This document shows, in pieces, positions 11,633 to 22,246 of a stretch of 64,000 nucleotides of DNA. The stretch is taken from the NCBI GenBank assembly GCA_905221605.1, contig CAJNDS010002594.1:152001-216000 (forward strand). The letters are read 5' to 3'. This stretch comes from Symbiodinium natans. Its lineage: Eukaryota > Sar > Dinophyceae > Suessiales > Symbiodiniaceae. Below the pieces are notes generated by a model that saw only the letters and a program-made list of their open reading frames with translations, made no database searches and had not been told where the DNA came from. The stretch's first letter is position 1, and every line of letters starts with the position of its first letter. The position numbers and the translations under genes were made by a program.

Positions 11633-14600
11633 CTCCACCAGCTCGGCCTTGTCCGGCTGCTCAGCATCCTCTTCTGCGAGCTTCGAAACCTTGCATACAA
11701 CAACCCGTGAAACCCGGCGTCGCCACAGTACCTGCAGCACTCTTTCATACTCATACACTACTTCACCTGCGCATCGCTGCCGGTCTCGCCGCCCGTCTTG
11801 CCAGCGGTCTCGCCTGCGATCTCGCCAGCGGTCTCGCCGCCGGTCTTGCCAGCGGTCTCGCCAGCGGTTTCGCCAGCGGTCTCACCAGAGGTCTCGCCAT
11901 CGGCCTCGCCAGCGGTCTTGCCAGCGGTCTCGCCAGTGGGCTCGCCAGCGGTCTCACCAGCAGTTTCACCAGCAGTTTCGCCAGCGGTCTCGCCAGCGGT
12001 GCCAGCGGTCGCGCCAGCCGTCTCGCCAGCAGTCTCGCCAGCGGTCTCGACAGCGGTCTCGCCAGCGGTCGCGCCAGCGGTCGCGCCAGTGGTCTCGCCA
12101 AGCTTTCGTCTTAGAATCTCCAGCTCCTCACAAGCCAATGGAACAACTGAATCATCCATCAGATCCGCAAGATGACCATAAAGACACTTGAGTCCTGCTG
12201 AGCATCTTCGAGCTTCTGCGTCAGAGCCTTTCGCTCAGATTCTAAGTCCTGAAGCAATAATGGGACCCATATCATGTACATTCATGTACCCTCGCACCCC
12301 TATATCAGCGAATGTCATTCAAGCAGGTGGGCTGCTTTTGTCAAGACATGCATTCAGAGGCCCCACGTCCTCCGCCAAGTCGAAGAGTTCCACTTCACAA
12401 GCTTTCTCAATCTCCGGCTCTAGTCCGTCAATCTTGTCCTTCGCGGGGCACCGGCTGGATGTCTAGTATTCGCCAGAATATTACCTCGTTTAGAACGTGT
12501 ATCAGCAGTTCCACGAGACAGGGTGCCACACTGTGATGATAGAAAGCCTTTGGTTGTAGTATGTGTGGGCACGGGCTTGCGGGCACATGATGCAAAGAAT
12601 CCGAGTCAACACCGCTTCACAATATTTATGTATTGTATTGTATGAAATTGTGTTGTACTATTCTGTCTCTGTCTGTCTAGATCGGTATCAAAGCCTGGAA
12701 GTCATCGATTGCTGACTCAACAGCGGCAATTCCTGTGCGGTGACACGCACCAGTATCTGAGCGGCATGATGCAGCTGAGGCGCAGGCTTTCAGACAAGAT
12801 GCTCGGACTGCATTCGTCGCTTTCAACCTTTCCGTACACATCCACCCAGGCCAAGAACGCCGCGCACATGGTGTTAAGTCTATGTCAACGCCACAGAGTT
12901 TAGGTGACATTGGCAAACATAAAGGCCGAATCAGCGTTAATGACATCTCGACCTCACGTGCCCACGGCATACATGGGTCAACGTTAGGCCGAAGGTTTAG
13001 TGGCACCGAGATGTGCAGAAATGCCATTCCGCAGATCGCTCGACAAGAAATGCGCAAGCCGCCTCGCAAATTTGTCCTTCCTTATGTCGTGCGTAGTAAT
13101 GCGAATGACCACAAATGACCCTCGACTTCAGCAAGCATGGGTGAAGGTGGGGAGGGGGGAGGGCCCGGGGGCCCCCGGTACAGAGCTTCCACGTTCCTCC
13201 CCTGTTTTTTTCCGAGCTACGTGAACCTTGATGCTCACAACAGTCAGACTGCACGATGGAATTCAGTAAACGTGTTTTTCGTTAAACGTACGTCGTGCCC
13301 TTTACGCGCGTCCCTACTTAGGCGGTACGGAGACAAACTGACAGCAACAAAAGTTTGTTTTTAAAAAAAAATGTGTATGTATATGTATATATATAATGGA
13401 ATAAGATTTCTGGACTCTAGCTTTTTCGTGGTGTCCACACCTTTCCACTACCTTGCAGACTCGTGTGCAAGCTAGACCTGTGACTCTTTGCATTGTTGCG
13501 TTTGAGAGTCTGCGGTACTTGTCTCAGGTTGCTTTTAGGAATCGGCGGAATGAAACTGAGGGATGGATGCGGTTTTGAGGTACAAAGTATATGCACAAGC
13601 AAATGCGTCTTCGGGTCATCCCCGCTGATTCCTGCAACCACATAACCCAGACTCTCAAATGCAAAAATGCAAACAGTAACAGGTCGAGGTTGCACGAGTC
13701 ACCTGGATCAAAGGGAACTCAAAGCCATTGGGCTAGAGAGGGTACAATCTGAGCAAAATGCTCCCACTGGCCTGCGCATCCACAGGCGCTTGGGGATCAT
13801 CTGCAGGGCCGTCTCCGTCTTCGGATGGCCCTGCTGGCTGTAAGCCTGTGCAAAGCAGAAGGAGCAAAAAAGAATCACACAAAGTCTGTGTCAGTCTGGG
13901 TCATGTCAAGCCTTGGAGCTCCGAGCTTCCGTTGGGAACCTGGCGGCATCTGCTGCGAGTTCCTCTCATAATCTCTTACACCTGCAGCTCATGTTCGCTG
14001 CTTTTTGCTGATTTGCGGGCATGTGTTGGCCTGATCCGGTTCCGACGTGTCGGACTCATCTTCGGCAGGTTGATCGGGCACTTCTCCATCCTACGGTGCG
14101 GTGGGAGATGGGAGAGATGGGGGGGGAGATGAGAGGGGGAGGTAGGGTGAGCGCGACATCAACAGGCAAAGAACCCTGCGTCCTGTGAAGCAGCACAGCT
14201 AGCAGCTAGCACAGCGGCCTGAAGAAGTTCGATGGTTTGCTTGGAAATGTCTTCCAAGGAGTCGGGCTCGATGCTGTACCTGCGGCCAAGTTCAACGCCA
14301 GTCGCATGTTAAGCCTCTGAGATGCCGCTCGAGTCTTGAAATCTTATATTCTATAGGAGTACTACCGGTACGAACCAATTCAGCCCCCGACTCTTACACC
14401 CACAATCATTGCCTTCCGGAGCCCAACTATGGCAAAATCATAGTGGTCCAGGAAAAGCGTACCATCCCCCCCTCTCGCTACGACAAAGCTCGCGAAATCT
14501 CCACCAGCGGGGGGCCCCTCTGTGGGCTGCTAAGCGCTCTGTGCACCGCTGTGCTCTGCACCAGTTTCGAGTTGAGAGGCATTCGTTTTGACTCTCGAGA

Positions 14601-15034
14601 AGCCTCGAACTCTGGCCTCCTTGACTCACCCTATGAACACGGAAGGTCACAAACATTGCAATATGTAGCAACGTAGCACAGAACCCCATACATCACAGAG
14701 CGCAAGGCAGGGTCACTTTTTGGCCAGATGCGCCTGCAATATCTGAGCAACAAACCGGCATTAGCTACATCGATAGCTGGGTCAAAACGTGGCAGGCTCT
14801 TCTCATCTCGCCTGCTGGTGCTTCAACACGCTCACCTCTTGGGTGTAAAGACGTCGCGCACTTGTGCTGAGCGACTCGGACTTGCAGAGATCCTGACACA
14901 ATCTGACATGCCAAGGCTGCAAGGTTTAAGGCAACGGCTCAGACTCGTAAGCGCAGCGCCCTCACCAATAGTTCCCGGCCTCCAAGTCGCTGACCTGATG
15001 CCGCAGCACCTCGCAGTTTTGCAACTTCATGTGT
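11633..15034 (-). CDS. Coiled-coil/acidic protein with GETA repeats, ten exons in phase
   Basis: Exons (5' to 3'): 15034-14980, 14892-14812, 14742-14717, 14279-14219, 14090-14031, 13837-13772, 12438-12370, 12248-12195, 12126-11767, 11689-11633. All phases join. Donors are GC six times, GT twice, GA twice; acceptors are AG, followed by G in seven of ten. The product begins with heptad-like helices (HMKLQNCEVLRHQVSDLE, SLEDISKQTIELLQ), then an acidic Pro/Asp/Glu section (DGEVPDQPAEDESDTSEPDQ, PSEDGDGPADDPQAPVDAQ), more helix (DKIDGLEPEIEKACEVEL, DLESERKALTQKLEDAQQ), then ELEILRRKLGE running into about 100 residues of Gly-Glu-Thr-Ala repeats, and VSKLAEEDAEQPDKAELVE. Start and stop codons were not found, so the gene extends at both ends; exons may be missing between 13.77 and 12.44 kb. 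No family recognised. Confidence 0.65.
11770..12100. repeat. 12-bp coding minisatellite (GCCAGCGGTCTC)n
   Basis: About 27 tandem copies of a 12-base unit, one copy shortened. Because 12 is divisible by three, all frames stay mostly open. On the minus strand in the frame set by the flanking exons it encodes Gly-Glu-Thr-Ala repeats with Lys, Gly, Val, Asp and Ser substitutions. It lies inside the 360-base exon 11767-12126. Confidence 0.9.
12677..13069 (-). CDS. Unplaced open frame in the large intron
   Basis: A 130-codon minus-strand frame lies between exons 13772 and 12438 of the coiled-coil gene. Parts look protein-like (GIAAVESAIDDFQALIP with an AG|G acceptor before it; a different frame reads VYGKVESDECSPSILSE). 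It may hold one or two further exons of that gene, but the boundaries are not determined. No domain recognised. Confidence 0.25.
   Translation of the reverse strand: MRGGLRISCRAICGMAFLHISVPLNLRPNVDPCMPWAREVEMSLTLIRPLCLPMSPKLCGVDIDLTPCARRSWPGWMCTERLKATNAVRASCLKACASAASCRSDTGACHRTGIAAVESAIDDFQALIPI
13150..13200. repeat. G/C homopolymer-rich stretch
   Basis: Runs of G then C (ggggaggggggagggcccgggggcccccgg) form a near-palindromic, GC-only stretch inside an intron. No coding signal. Confidence 0.6.
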
Positions 15035-15202
15035 CTGTATAGGGGCAGATTGTTGGCAGCCTATTCCACATACAATATATTTGGGGATGGGACTCGAAGC
15101 TCTTCGAGTGCGCAGGTCCCTTCCACTCTCAACAGCTCCTCCTCGCAAAGAGCAAAGAAAGCACCGAGACCGAAGCTCGAAAGACGCGCAGGAGCTCTGG
15201 TA

Positions 15203-15452
15203 TCATGTGTATGTGTGTTTGTGTGGTATGTGTGGTATGTGTGGTATGTGTGTATGTGTGTATGTGTGTATGTGTGTATGTGTGTATGTGTGTATGTGTG
15301 TCTGTGTGTCTGTGTGTCTGTGTGTCTGTGTGTCTGTGTGTCTGTGTGTCTGTGTGTGTGTGTGTGTATGTGTGTATGTGTGTATGTGTGTATGTGTGTA
15401 TGTGTGTATGTGTGTGTGTGTGTGTATGTGTGTGTATGTGTGTGTATGTACA
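15203..15452. repeat. TG-rich microsatellite with three sub-blocks
   Basis: About 250 bases of TGTGTA, then TGTGTC, then TGTGTA units, ending in pure TG. The boundary between the A-containing and C-containing blocks is sharp (about 15299), as expected from separate expansions. Cys/Val or His/Thr open frames over it are artefacts. Confidence 0.95.
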
Positions 15453-15597
15453 TATATCTGCTGCCTCGTAACAATAATAGAAATATCTATGTTTTCATAT
15501 GTACACATACACCTATCTATGTACGCAACCCCCAAAGGGGAAAATTCTTATAGTGGTACATGAAGTGTGGGAAGACAAAAAGCGACAATAGATCACC

Positions 15598-16522
15598 TTA
15601 CCGGCCGCATGCCTCAATTTCGTCCGACGCATGTGGGCTCGTGGACTTGCGGATTTTGGAACTCCGACTCGCTGATCGCACGCGGCACAAAGGCCCGGGA
15701 AGCAGCCCGAACAGGTGCCAGCATTTGGTCGAGCAGCTCCCCCGTGGCGGAGGACATCGACCGATATCGGTCTTCGCGTCCTCATGCGTCCGACACGCGC
15801 CGCAAACGCAGCTCGCATGACCCCCGAACGTGATGTCACATCCAGCACGTTCACTCCGATCGGCCCACGTGCCAAGCTCTTCCACGCGAGGATCAGGCAG
15901 TCTCACCCAACGGTGCACACCGCTTCCTTCCAGCGAGCCGGGTAGTGAGTTTTGTCTGCTCACTACCACCTCATCGACAGAACGGTCGCGGAAGATGAAG
16001 CACGTTGATCTAGCCCCATGGCTGAGCAGCTGGGACTCGGGGTTGACCCCGACAACGAGTGGTACTCCTCGAAAGAAGACTGCTCGAACGAATGCGGCGA
16101 GTGTCCACGGATTGGCTCGTGGCCACCACTTCGATTGAGGCAATACAAGAAGCTTCGCAATTTCTAGGAATGATCTCTCCATCGGGATTCTTTCTTTCTT
16201 GGGATTTAACTTCTTGATTTCTCTTCGGATTTCTAGATCGGTTGCTTTGGGTTTGGAGGGTAACCCTCTTGCATTGTGAACACACTTGAGCTTCTTGCTT
16301 TCTTGACAACCTCGGCTGAGCACGTCCATTTTGCCTTGAAGCCAGTGAGCTCCAAGTAATTGCTGTTGAAAGACGATGACAACCTTTCAGTAATGGGTGA
16401 TTATTGCAGTTTCCTCCTCCTCGCTTTGTGCTTCCGAATGCTTTGCCGCATTTGTACAAAGCCTTGACCTTCCACATCCCAGAGGATGTTGAAGGACTGC
16501 TACCGGCGCGCTCGCGCGCCAA
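15598..16522 (-). CDS. Long open frames of unknown nature
   Basis: A 243-codon minus-strand frame (15598-16329) overlaps a 170-codon frame (16010-16522) in another phase. A third minus frame is open without a Met over about 16220-16375 and reads protein-like (SNYLELTGFKAKWTCSAEVV). Plus-strand frames over 15560-16138 are also open. Such multi-frame openness in balanced sequence suggests either a single-exon gene in one frame or a decayed coding element with frameshifts, such as a retro-copy. I recognise no domain, transposase or reverse-transcriptase motif. The residue mix (Arg, Ser, Pro, Cys) does not settle the frame. Confidence 0.25.
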
Positions 16523-16624
16523 CTAATGTTCTACCCGCTTTTTAGTGTTGGGGGGCAGCCCCCCCCCCCCGCCCCCCAGAACAGTCGAAGCTGTTTTTGC
16601 TCCTCTGTAAACGGGCCCGGGGGT

Positions 16625-16820
16625 TCACATGATTTTAGAGTTCATACAAATTTAGAAGGGTTCCATATGAATTTAAAAGGGATGACTTTATATGAATTTC
16701 AAAAGGATCCATCTGAATTTAAAAGGGATGAGTTGGAAAGAATTTACAAAGGGTCCATATGAATTTAAAAGGGATGAGTTTATATGAACTTAAAGGTGAT
16801 CCACATGATTTTTTTGAAAT
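16625..16820. repeat. 26-bp CCATATGAATTTAAAAGGG repeat
   Basis: About seven imperfect tandem copies of a roughly 26-base unit built on catatgaatttaaaaggg(atgagtt). AT-rich, non-coding, placed just left of a second, longer tandem duplication. Confidence 0.8.
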
Positions 16821-16825
16821 CCAGG

Positions 16826-17282
16826 GCCCGCGGCCAGGACATTGAAGCGAGTCCCGAACATTGCCGATTATTCGAAGTTGGACCCCTTTGCCGGATTGAT
16901 CAAGACAATCTTTAAAAGGTTTGTTAACAGGGAATTCTTGGTTTCGGCTTTGTTGGGATTCCGGGTTCTTGGCGTCTTGGGAAGGAGGCCTGCCTTTAAG
17001 ATTCAAAGCCCGGCCTTAAAGCCAAGAGGCCAGGGCATCGAAATGCAGAGCCCCGGGCCCGGGGCCAGGACATTCAAGCAGACCCGGAAGCAATAATGCC
17101 CATTATTCGAGCTTAGTGCGGCCCCTGGACCACCCCTTTGCCGGATTGATCAAGACATTTTTTTACGGTTTTACAAAGGGGAAGTCTTGATTTCGTGTCA
17201 GTTGGGATGTCGGGTTTCTGGAAAGAAGGCTCGCCTTGAAGATTCAGAAGCCCGGCCTTTAAGCCAAGAGGCCAGGACATCG
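16826..17282. repeat. Tandem duplication of a roughly 225-bp unit
   Basis: Copy 1 at 16826-17040 and copy 2 at 17057-17282 share blocks such as ccctttgccggattgatcaa, gcccggcctt and aagccaagaggccagg, and diverge between them. No open frame is shared, so it looks like a decayed non-coding repeat family member. Confidence 0.8.
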
Positions 17283-17593
17283 GTTTAAAGCTTCAAAACA
17301 AGCCATAAATCCTGGAAAAAATGCCGGATGTCGGGAACGATTGGACGGGACCCTGTAGCCCGCCAATATGACTTTATTGAGGGGGCCCTCACTAAACCAG
17401 GTAAAGCATAACACCTGATCCTGCCGGCACTTGCCATTTATGACATGAAAGTTTCCGAACTGTCATGTCATTTAAAACTGCTGCCCAAAAAATGTTGCAA
17501 TCGAACGAACGACAGCCTACAGCACAAATCCAAAGTAAAGAAGGCGAACAAAATTTCCAAAACGCCAGTCCGGAGCCCACGAAGCATCAATGC

Positions 17594-17699
17594 TTGAAGT
17601 GCAAAAGCAACTTGTGCTTCTAATGCTGCTGCGAGTATTGTTCTCGTGAAGAATAGCTCGGCCTGTTCTATGATTGTTTTTGAATAGGATTTGTAACGC
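17594..17699 (-). CDS. Helical exon, probably of the 17.6-28.2 kb coiled-coil gene
   Basis: Bounded by AG|G at 17700/17699 and a GC donor after 17594; 35 codons after one leading base. The translation begins RYKSYSKTIIEQAELFFTR and continues with an Ala/Leu-rich helix (AAALEAQVAFALQ). It is the leftmost exon that I could place in this gene run. No domain recognised. Confidence 0.45.
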
Positions 17700-18321
17700 C
17701 TGCAATTCCAAGTTCAGGTTTTGTATAACTAGGACCAGCCGAAGTGGGAATGATGGGAATCCAAAACACTGCATCATGTGCGTGTCCATCGCAACCCGTA
17801 GTCCAATGCCAGTGCAATCTCTCATCTAGTGGCTGTGTCAGACCTACAGCAACCATGAGGGTTTATCATCTCCAACGCGGATTATATATCTATTTCCCAC
17901 AATGGTCTACATCCGTTCGGATTCCCCAGCGTCTGACATCATTTAGCCTGAAAGTCGATGAGGTTCTTTTCATCGCACTCAGGATTCGCTGACAACGAAA
18001 GGGAATTCCAACTCCATCGCTTCATACACATAATTTGCGTTAAAGTTAAAGACTTTTGCTCTTGAATTCCAGCATGGGCAGCATGGGCATGTGGACGAAG
18101 TAGCTAAAATGCTCCAGGGTGGATCTTTGGGCGGAGCAGCGAACGCATCAATCTATCCATCACAACAGCAAACTGTTTCCCAGGGCCCATCCTGAGCATC
18201 TTGTTCATCCTGCCTGCACGCAGCCAGGTCCTCCCTGGCCGCCGCCAGTCCTGCCTTCAGAACTCAGCCGAATTGCAGCATATTGCAGCAAAGCTTGAGA
18301 TTCCGAAAGGAGGCCCTCGGC

Positions 18322-18370
18322 CTGCAAAGACTCCAACTCAGCCTCGATTTTCTTCTTCCCTTCTTCTCTC
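18322..18370 (-). CDS. Coiled-coil exon
   Basis: Reads REEGKKKIEAELESLQ after one leading base, with AG|G acceptor and GC donor. The frame stays open beyond the donor (AEGLLSESQALLQYAA), so the exon could be longer. Typical heptad pattern; same strand and splice style as its neighbours. Confidence 0.5.
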
Positions 18371-19052
18371 CTACAGGAGAGAAGCTGCGCTAGCCCCGCT
18401 TTTCCAAGCCGTCAAAATCGCCAAGCCCGCTCTCCTGCGGATCTCCTCGGTCAAGCGACCTGCCTCGGGGAGGAAATACCAACCGTGGTCAAGGCACAAA
18501 CCCAAATTTATGCAAACATTTGCAAACCACGTAATTAAACCACTCCACCTGTGCTTATCAAGAGAGCGATCAAGCTTGGAGCTGCACAGCGACATGCTGC
18601 CACGTGTGCACCCCAAAAAGGAAAATCTAACCCAACTGTTTCACGTGGACTTCGACTTCCCCATGCCCAAGTCGTCAAAGCACCCTCTGCACCTATGACA
18701 CCACCGCCAGTGCCAAAACACCCATCGTCCCCTTGCGTCAGGCTCGAGCTGTTAGCGTTTTTACCGCCTACTCAAAATTCAGACTGGTCTCAAAAAGGTC
18801 AACACAATGTGAGCCACTCTTTGCTCGGCCGAACATTCACATACATCTGCCCCAGCTCCATGACCACACCCGCACGAAGAACTTTCCACCCTAAAACCTG
18901 CATCTCGACTCTTGACTGCTTGACTGCGAGGGGAAACCATCACAGAGACAACTGCCACTGGCAACAGCTGTCGGAATGATCAAAGAGACGCGTCAGCTTC
19001 ATGCGTACCATTCTTGGTAGTCGTAGGTATTGTGGACATTTCTTCAGTCTGC

Positions 19053-19365
19053 CTCCTTGAAGCTACGAGATGCCACTGCCAGCTTCTTCTCCGCCTGCAC
19101 ATTCATGTCGCTAACCAGCATATTCAGCACACTCAGAAACAATTGATGGGCCTCCAAGCTTGGAAGAACCTCTACTGTCGCATCAATTTGGCTGCGCAGT
19201 TTTGCAGCTGCGGCCTGAGAAATGCATGTCGGAATCGGTCCACGCAGTTGCGGTCACTGCGGAAAAAGCGCTCAGCATTCAGTGCTGGGTAATGGCCTCT
19301 TGGCTGGCCGAACTTGTGGAGAGTTCCGTGCACTTCTGCGTGGTTTCCTCCCACCTCTGCCGGGC
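19053..19365 (-). CDS. Two joined helical exons with a module-like end
   Basis: Exons 19365-19297 (ARQRWEETTQKCTELSTSS plus ASQE) and 19214-19053 (54 codons, AAAAKLRSQIDATVEVLP and onward to AEKKLAVASRSFKE) are both phase 0, with AG|G acceptors and GC donors. The end of the second, A-E-K-K-L-A-V-A-S-R-S-F-K-E then a GC donor, resembles the ends of the module exons at 27989-28030 and 25142-25183 (A-E/D-x4-L-C-D-N-E-Q-F-E-E then a GC donor). A TGA follows three codons beyond the donor, so this could instead be the C-terminus; the GC donor makes continuation more likely. Confidence 0.55.
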
Positions 19366-20008
19366 CTGAATGGGAGGACTGCTGCCAAAGCCGTTCGAAT
19401 GTGCAACAGGTACAACCGACATGTACCAAAGATGCCGAGCCTTTGCAAACACGTTTGCATGCACTAGGTTTTGTGCTCTTCGTCTTGGTTGTGGTGTGAT
19501 ATTCCGATAAACCCAGATCGAGCGAAAGCACGCCAACCATAGCAGACAACGAACGCGCACTGCGATTCAGTTTCCACGTGCTTCTTCGACAGCAGCAACG
19601 TCTGCGACATGTGGCCGATGAACATCTCCAAATTAAACATCCGAACCGAAGCCGTTCAGGTCTACGTCTGCTACGAGTAGTCTTGCAATGTAACTCTATA
19701 GTGCATGCAGAATGCAGAATGCCAAGCTGCTTCCCGGGACTGATCGGAAGCGACCCCGGCCCAGACCCCTCCCTCTAACCCTTCGCACAGACCCTTATCA
19801 TCCCTTATCCCCCACTCCCCCACCCCCCCAACCACCCCCGCGCTCCCCCCAAAACCCCTACCCTTTGCACTCTTGAATGATACGGTCGAGCGCTTGCCGC
19901 CTGTTGCCTGTTTGCTTGCCCTGCTGCTCTGCGCCTGGACAATTATATCTGGAGTCAAAAGAAATCAAATATAGTTAAGAAAAAGTGAGGTAAAGATGTC
20001 TTCAATAA

Positions 20009-20300
20009 AGCAAGATGACAAAGATGATAACCATGATACCATATAATGATCAGATTTTAATGATGGTAAAACAATGGAAAAGGTTACAAATGATAAGGCT
20101 GATAAGAAAGAGGATAAAGACGATAAACATGATGATAAAGATGATAGAAATACGATAGAAAAGATGATAAAGATGATTTAAAAAAAAAACAGTGATAACG
20201 ATTATAAAAAAAAGACTCGCAAGATGATAATAAACATGAACAACAATGAGAAAGACGAAAAAATGATCTAGATGGTAAGAAAGGTTATTAAGATGTCATA
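20009..20300. repeat. AT-rich GATGATAAA-type repeat
   Basis: Degenerate repeats of gatgataaa / aagatgata with strong A/G bias on the plus strand (a purine strand of about 290 bases). Non-coding; stops are frequent on the minus strand and the frames drift. Confidence 0.75.
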
Positions 20301-20439
20301 ACTTTTCATATGATGTCGTGCTCAAAGCCTTAACTCGATATGATACTGGGAGACTGGGAGAGCGCTTTGAGGAAGCTTCCGGAGTGGAGGGTTTGGTTGG
20401 GAGAGTTTCGGAGTGGAGGGTTTGGGTTTAGGGTTGGAG

Positions 20440-20950
20440 GGGGGCAGTCGGTTTACTTAATTCATGCAATTTATTTGCTTAGTGTATTTAGGTTGATTAA
20501 CTCAATTAACTTAATGAATTTAAGTCATCAAGTTCATTTAAGTCATTCAATTACTGTGGTTAGTTTACTTACTTGAGGCAGTGAAATTCATTGCTTAAGA
20601 CTTATTTTTCTCGGGGCCGGAAATCTGGCGTCCAGACAATATAGGAATCCAGAGGCTCATGTAATGTTTTTTGAAGAAATTAGTCAACTTAATGGAACGC
20701 CTATTGAATGTTTAAATCCCACTCTTCAGTTTATTTATTCTATGGAGCAAGAAGATTTAAACAATTTAGCAGAACGTCATCTTAATTGTTGAAACCATAC
20801 TTCTCAATTCAAGATTTTATATTCGAAAGCCAGATTTAAACAACTTAGTAGAACGCCGATTAAACTAGTTGCCCTACTCTTCAATTTAAATGATGAATCG
20901 GCGTTCTAAAGAACTATCTAACTTGCTTGAACCTTTAACCTAGTTAAATT
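20440..20950. other. AT-rich low-complexity interval
   Basis: Sequence such as ttaattcatgcaatttattt and aagtcattcaattac with recurrent TTAA/AATT words. No coding signal on either strand. Confidence 0.5.
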
Positions 20951-20958
20951 ATTTTACA

Positions 20959-21369
20959 TTGGTCGAAATCCTTGTAAAGCTTTGCAGAAATTACCTTTCC
21001 TCATCGAAAGATGGTATGCCAAATCGCCAGGACGCTGTTGTGGACGCTTCCGCCGATGGAGTTGTTGGTTCTGGTGGTGGCGTAGGCTTGCAGTCATGGT
21101 ATCGAGGTGCAGAGATGCCCCTCGCATTGATGATATTTGATGATTTGGATGGCTGGCGCAAGAAAGAATGCGGTGCACTTCATTGTGTTGCCGACATGTC
21201 GGCGTCTACAATGTGTCTTCTTTTCTCAGTTCTTGATTTGGTTCGACAGCCGGCACTTCCATTCGCACCAGATGACTTGACATGTGCAGTGGCTGGACAC
21301 ATTGTCTGGATGAAACACTATTCCATGATGCCTGTTTTCGTGGAACGATTGCGATGCTTTCAGTGGTGA
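20959..21369 (+). CDS. Plus-strand open frame, unknown
   Basis: 136 codons from the Met. The second half has a natural residue mix (IFDDLDGWRKKECGALHC, DLVRQPALPFAPDDLTCAVA). It is one of few protein-like plus-strand frames, and it lies within a run of minus-strand exons. It could be a small nested gene, a retro-copy or chance. No domain recognised. Confidence 0.2.
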   Translation: MVEILVKLCRNYLSSSKDGMPNRQDAVVDASADGVVGSGGGVGLQSWYRGAEMPLALMIFDDLDGWRKKECGALHCVADMSASTMCLLFSVLDLVRQPALPFAPDDLTCAVAGHIVWMKHYSMMPVFVERLRCFQW

Positions 21370-22246
21370 GCTATGGCTTTTTGTTTGTACTCACTCCCAC
21401 GTACAGCATCTTTGGAACCTGTGCTTTCTTGAGTTGGTGTGCTCGCTTGGAAATTCGTGACGGCCGCAGCAAACATGAACTTTGTTTCCGGCCATGTTAC
21501 CACATGTTCACCGAACTAAGCTTGGCCTAAGTCAACCTTCTGGCTTGAAAGCAAACAAAAAGAAAACCGTGCAGAAGCCCATCATCAAGTGTGGATGCCA
21601 GGATTTGATTCGTTGAGAAGCCAGCACGTGAACCTTCGCTGTGTGCTCTCGCTGCGCGCTCTCGCGGCGCGCTCTCGCTTGTACTCGAGACTGCTCTTTG
21701 CGTCTGCTCTTGGCATCTGGATCGACGTGAGGCTGCACAAGCGGCACAGGCTGCACACACTCCACCTGTGTCGACTCTGGGAAAAAGGCCGTCAGCGAGC
21801 CGAAACCCAATACTAAATATTCTCCCATCGCACTGCAACATACAACAGCTGGATATTTACCGTTAACTTCGTCCGTTGATAATTAAATAAAGGCGTTTTA
21901 AGGAGCTAAAATCTCAAACCCTCAACACTAAGCCCCATCAACCCTCCTACGCGTGCCGGCGATCGCTCTCTACATGTGCAGGTGGGTTTGAAGTATAGGT
22001 TATATTGCATGTGGTTCTAAAAGAAAAGCTTAAGCAAATGTTGAACATGCTGCCATTTAACGAAACTCAGGGCCTTGTTCAGGGACTCTCGGTGAGGTTC
22101 CATGAGGCGCTGCCACACGACACGGCGCCTTATGATTCCAGAGAGGAAGCACCTCCAGGTGGAGAGCGTAAAAAGACCAATGTTTGAAAAGGATGCCATA
22201 TATGACTATATATGCCATCTCTACATATATATCTCCATGCAGACGC

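Noticed and set aside
15029-15563. Cys/Val and His/Thr open frames of up to 174 codons
   Set aside because: Direct product of the TG/TC microsatellite.
19042-19052. TGA after ...SFKEAD as the C-terminus of the coiled-coil gene
   Set aside because: A GC donor at the preceding GAG fits the module pattern seen at 27989 and 25142, so intron read-through explains the stop better; not excluded.
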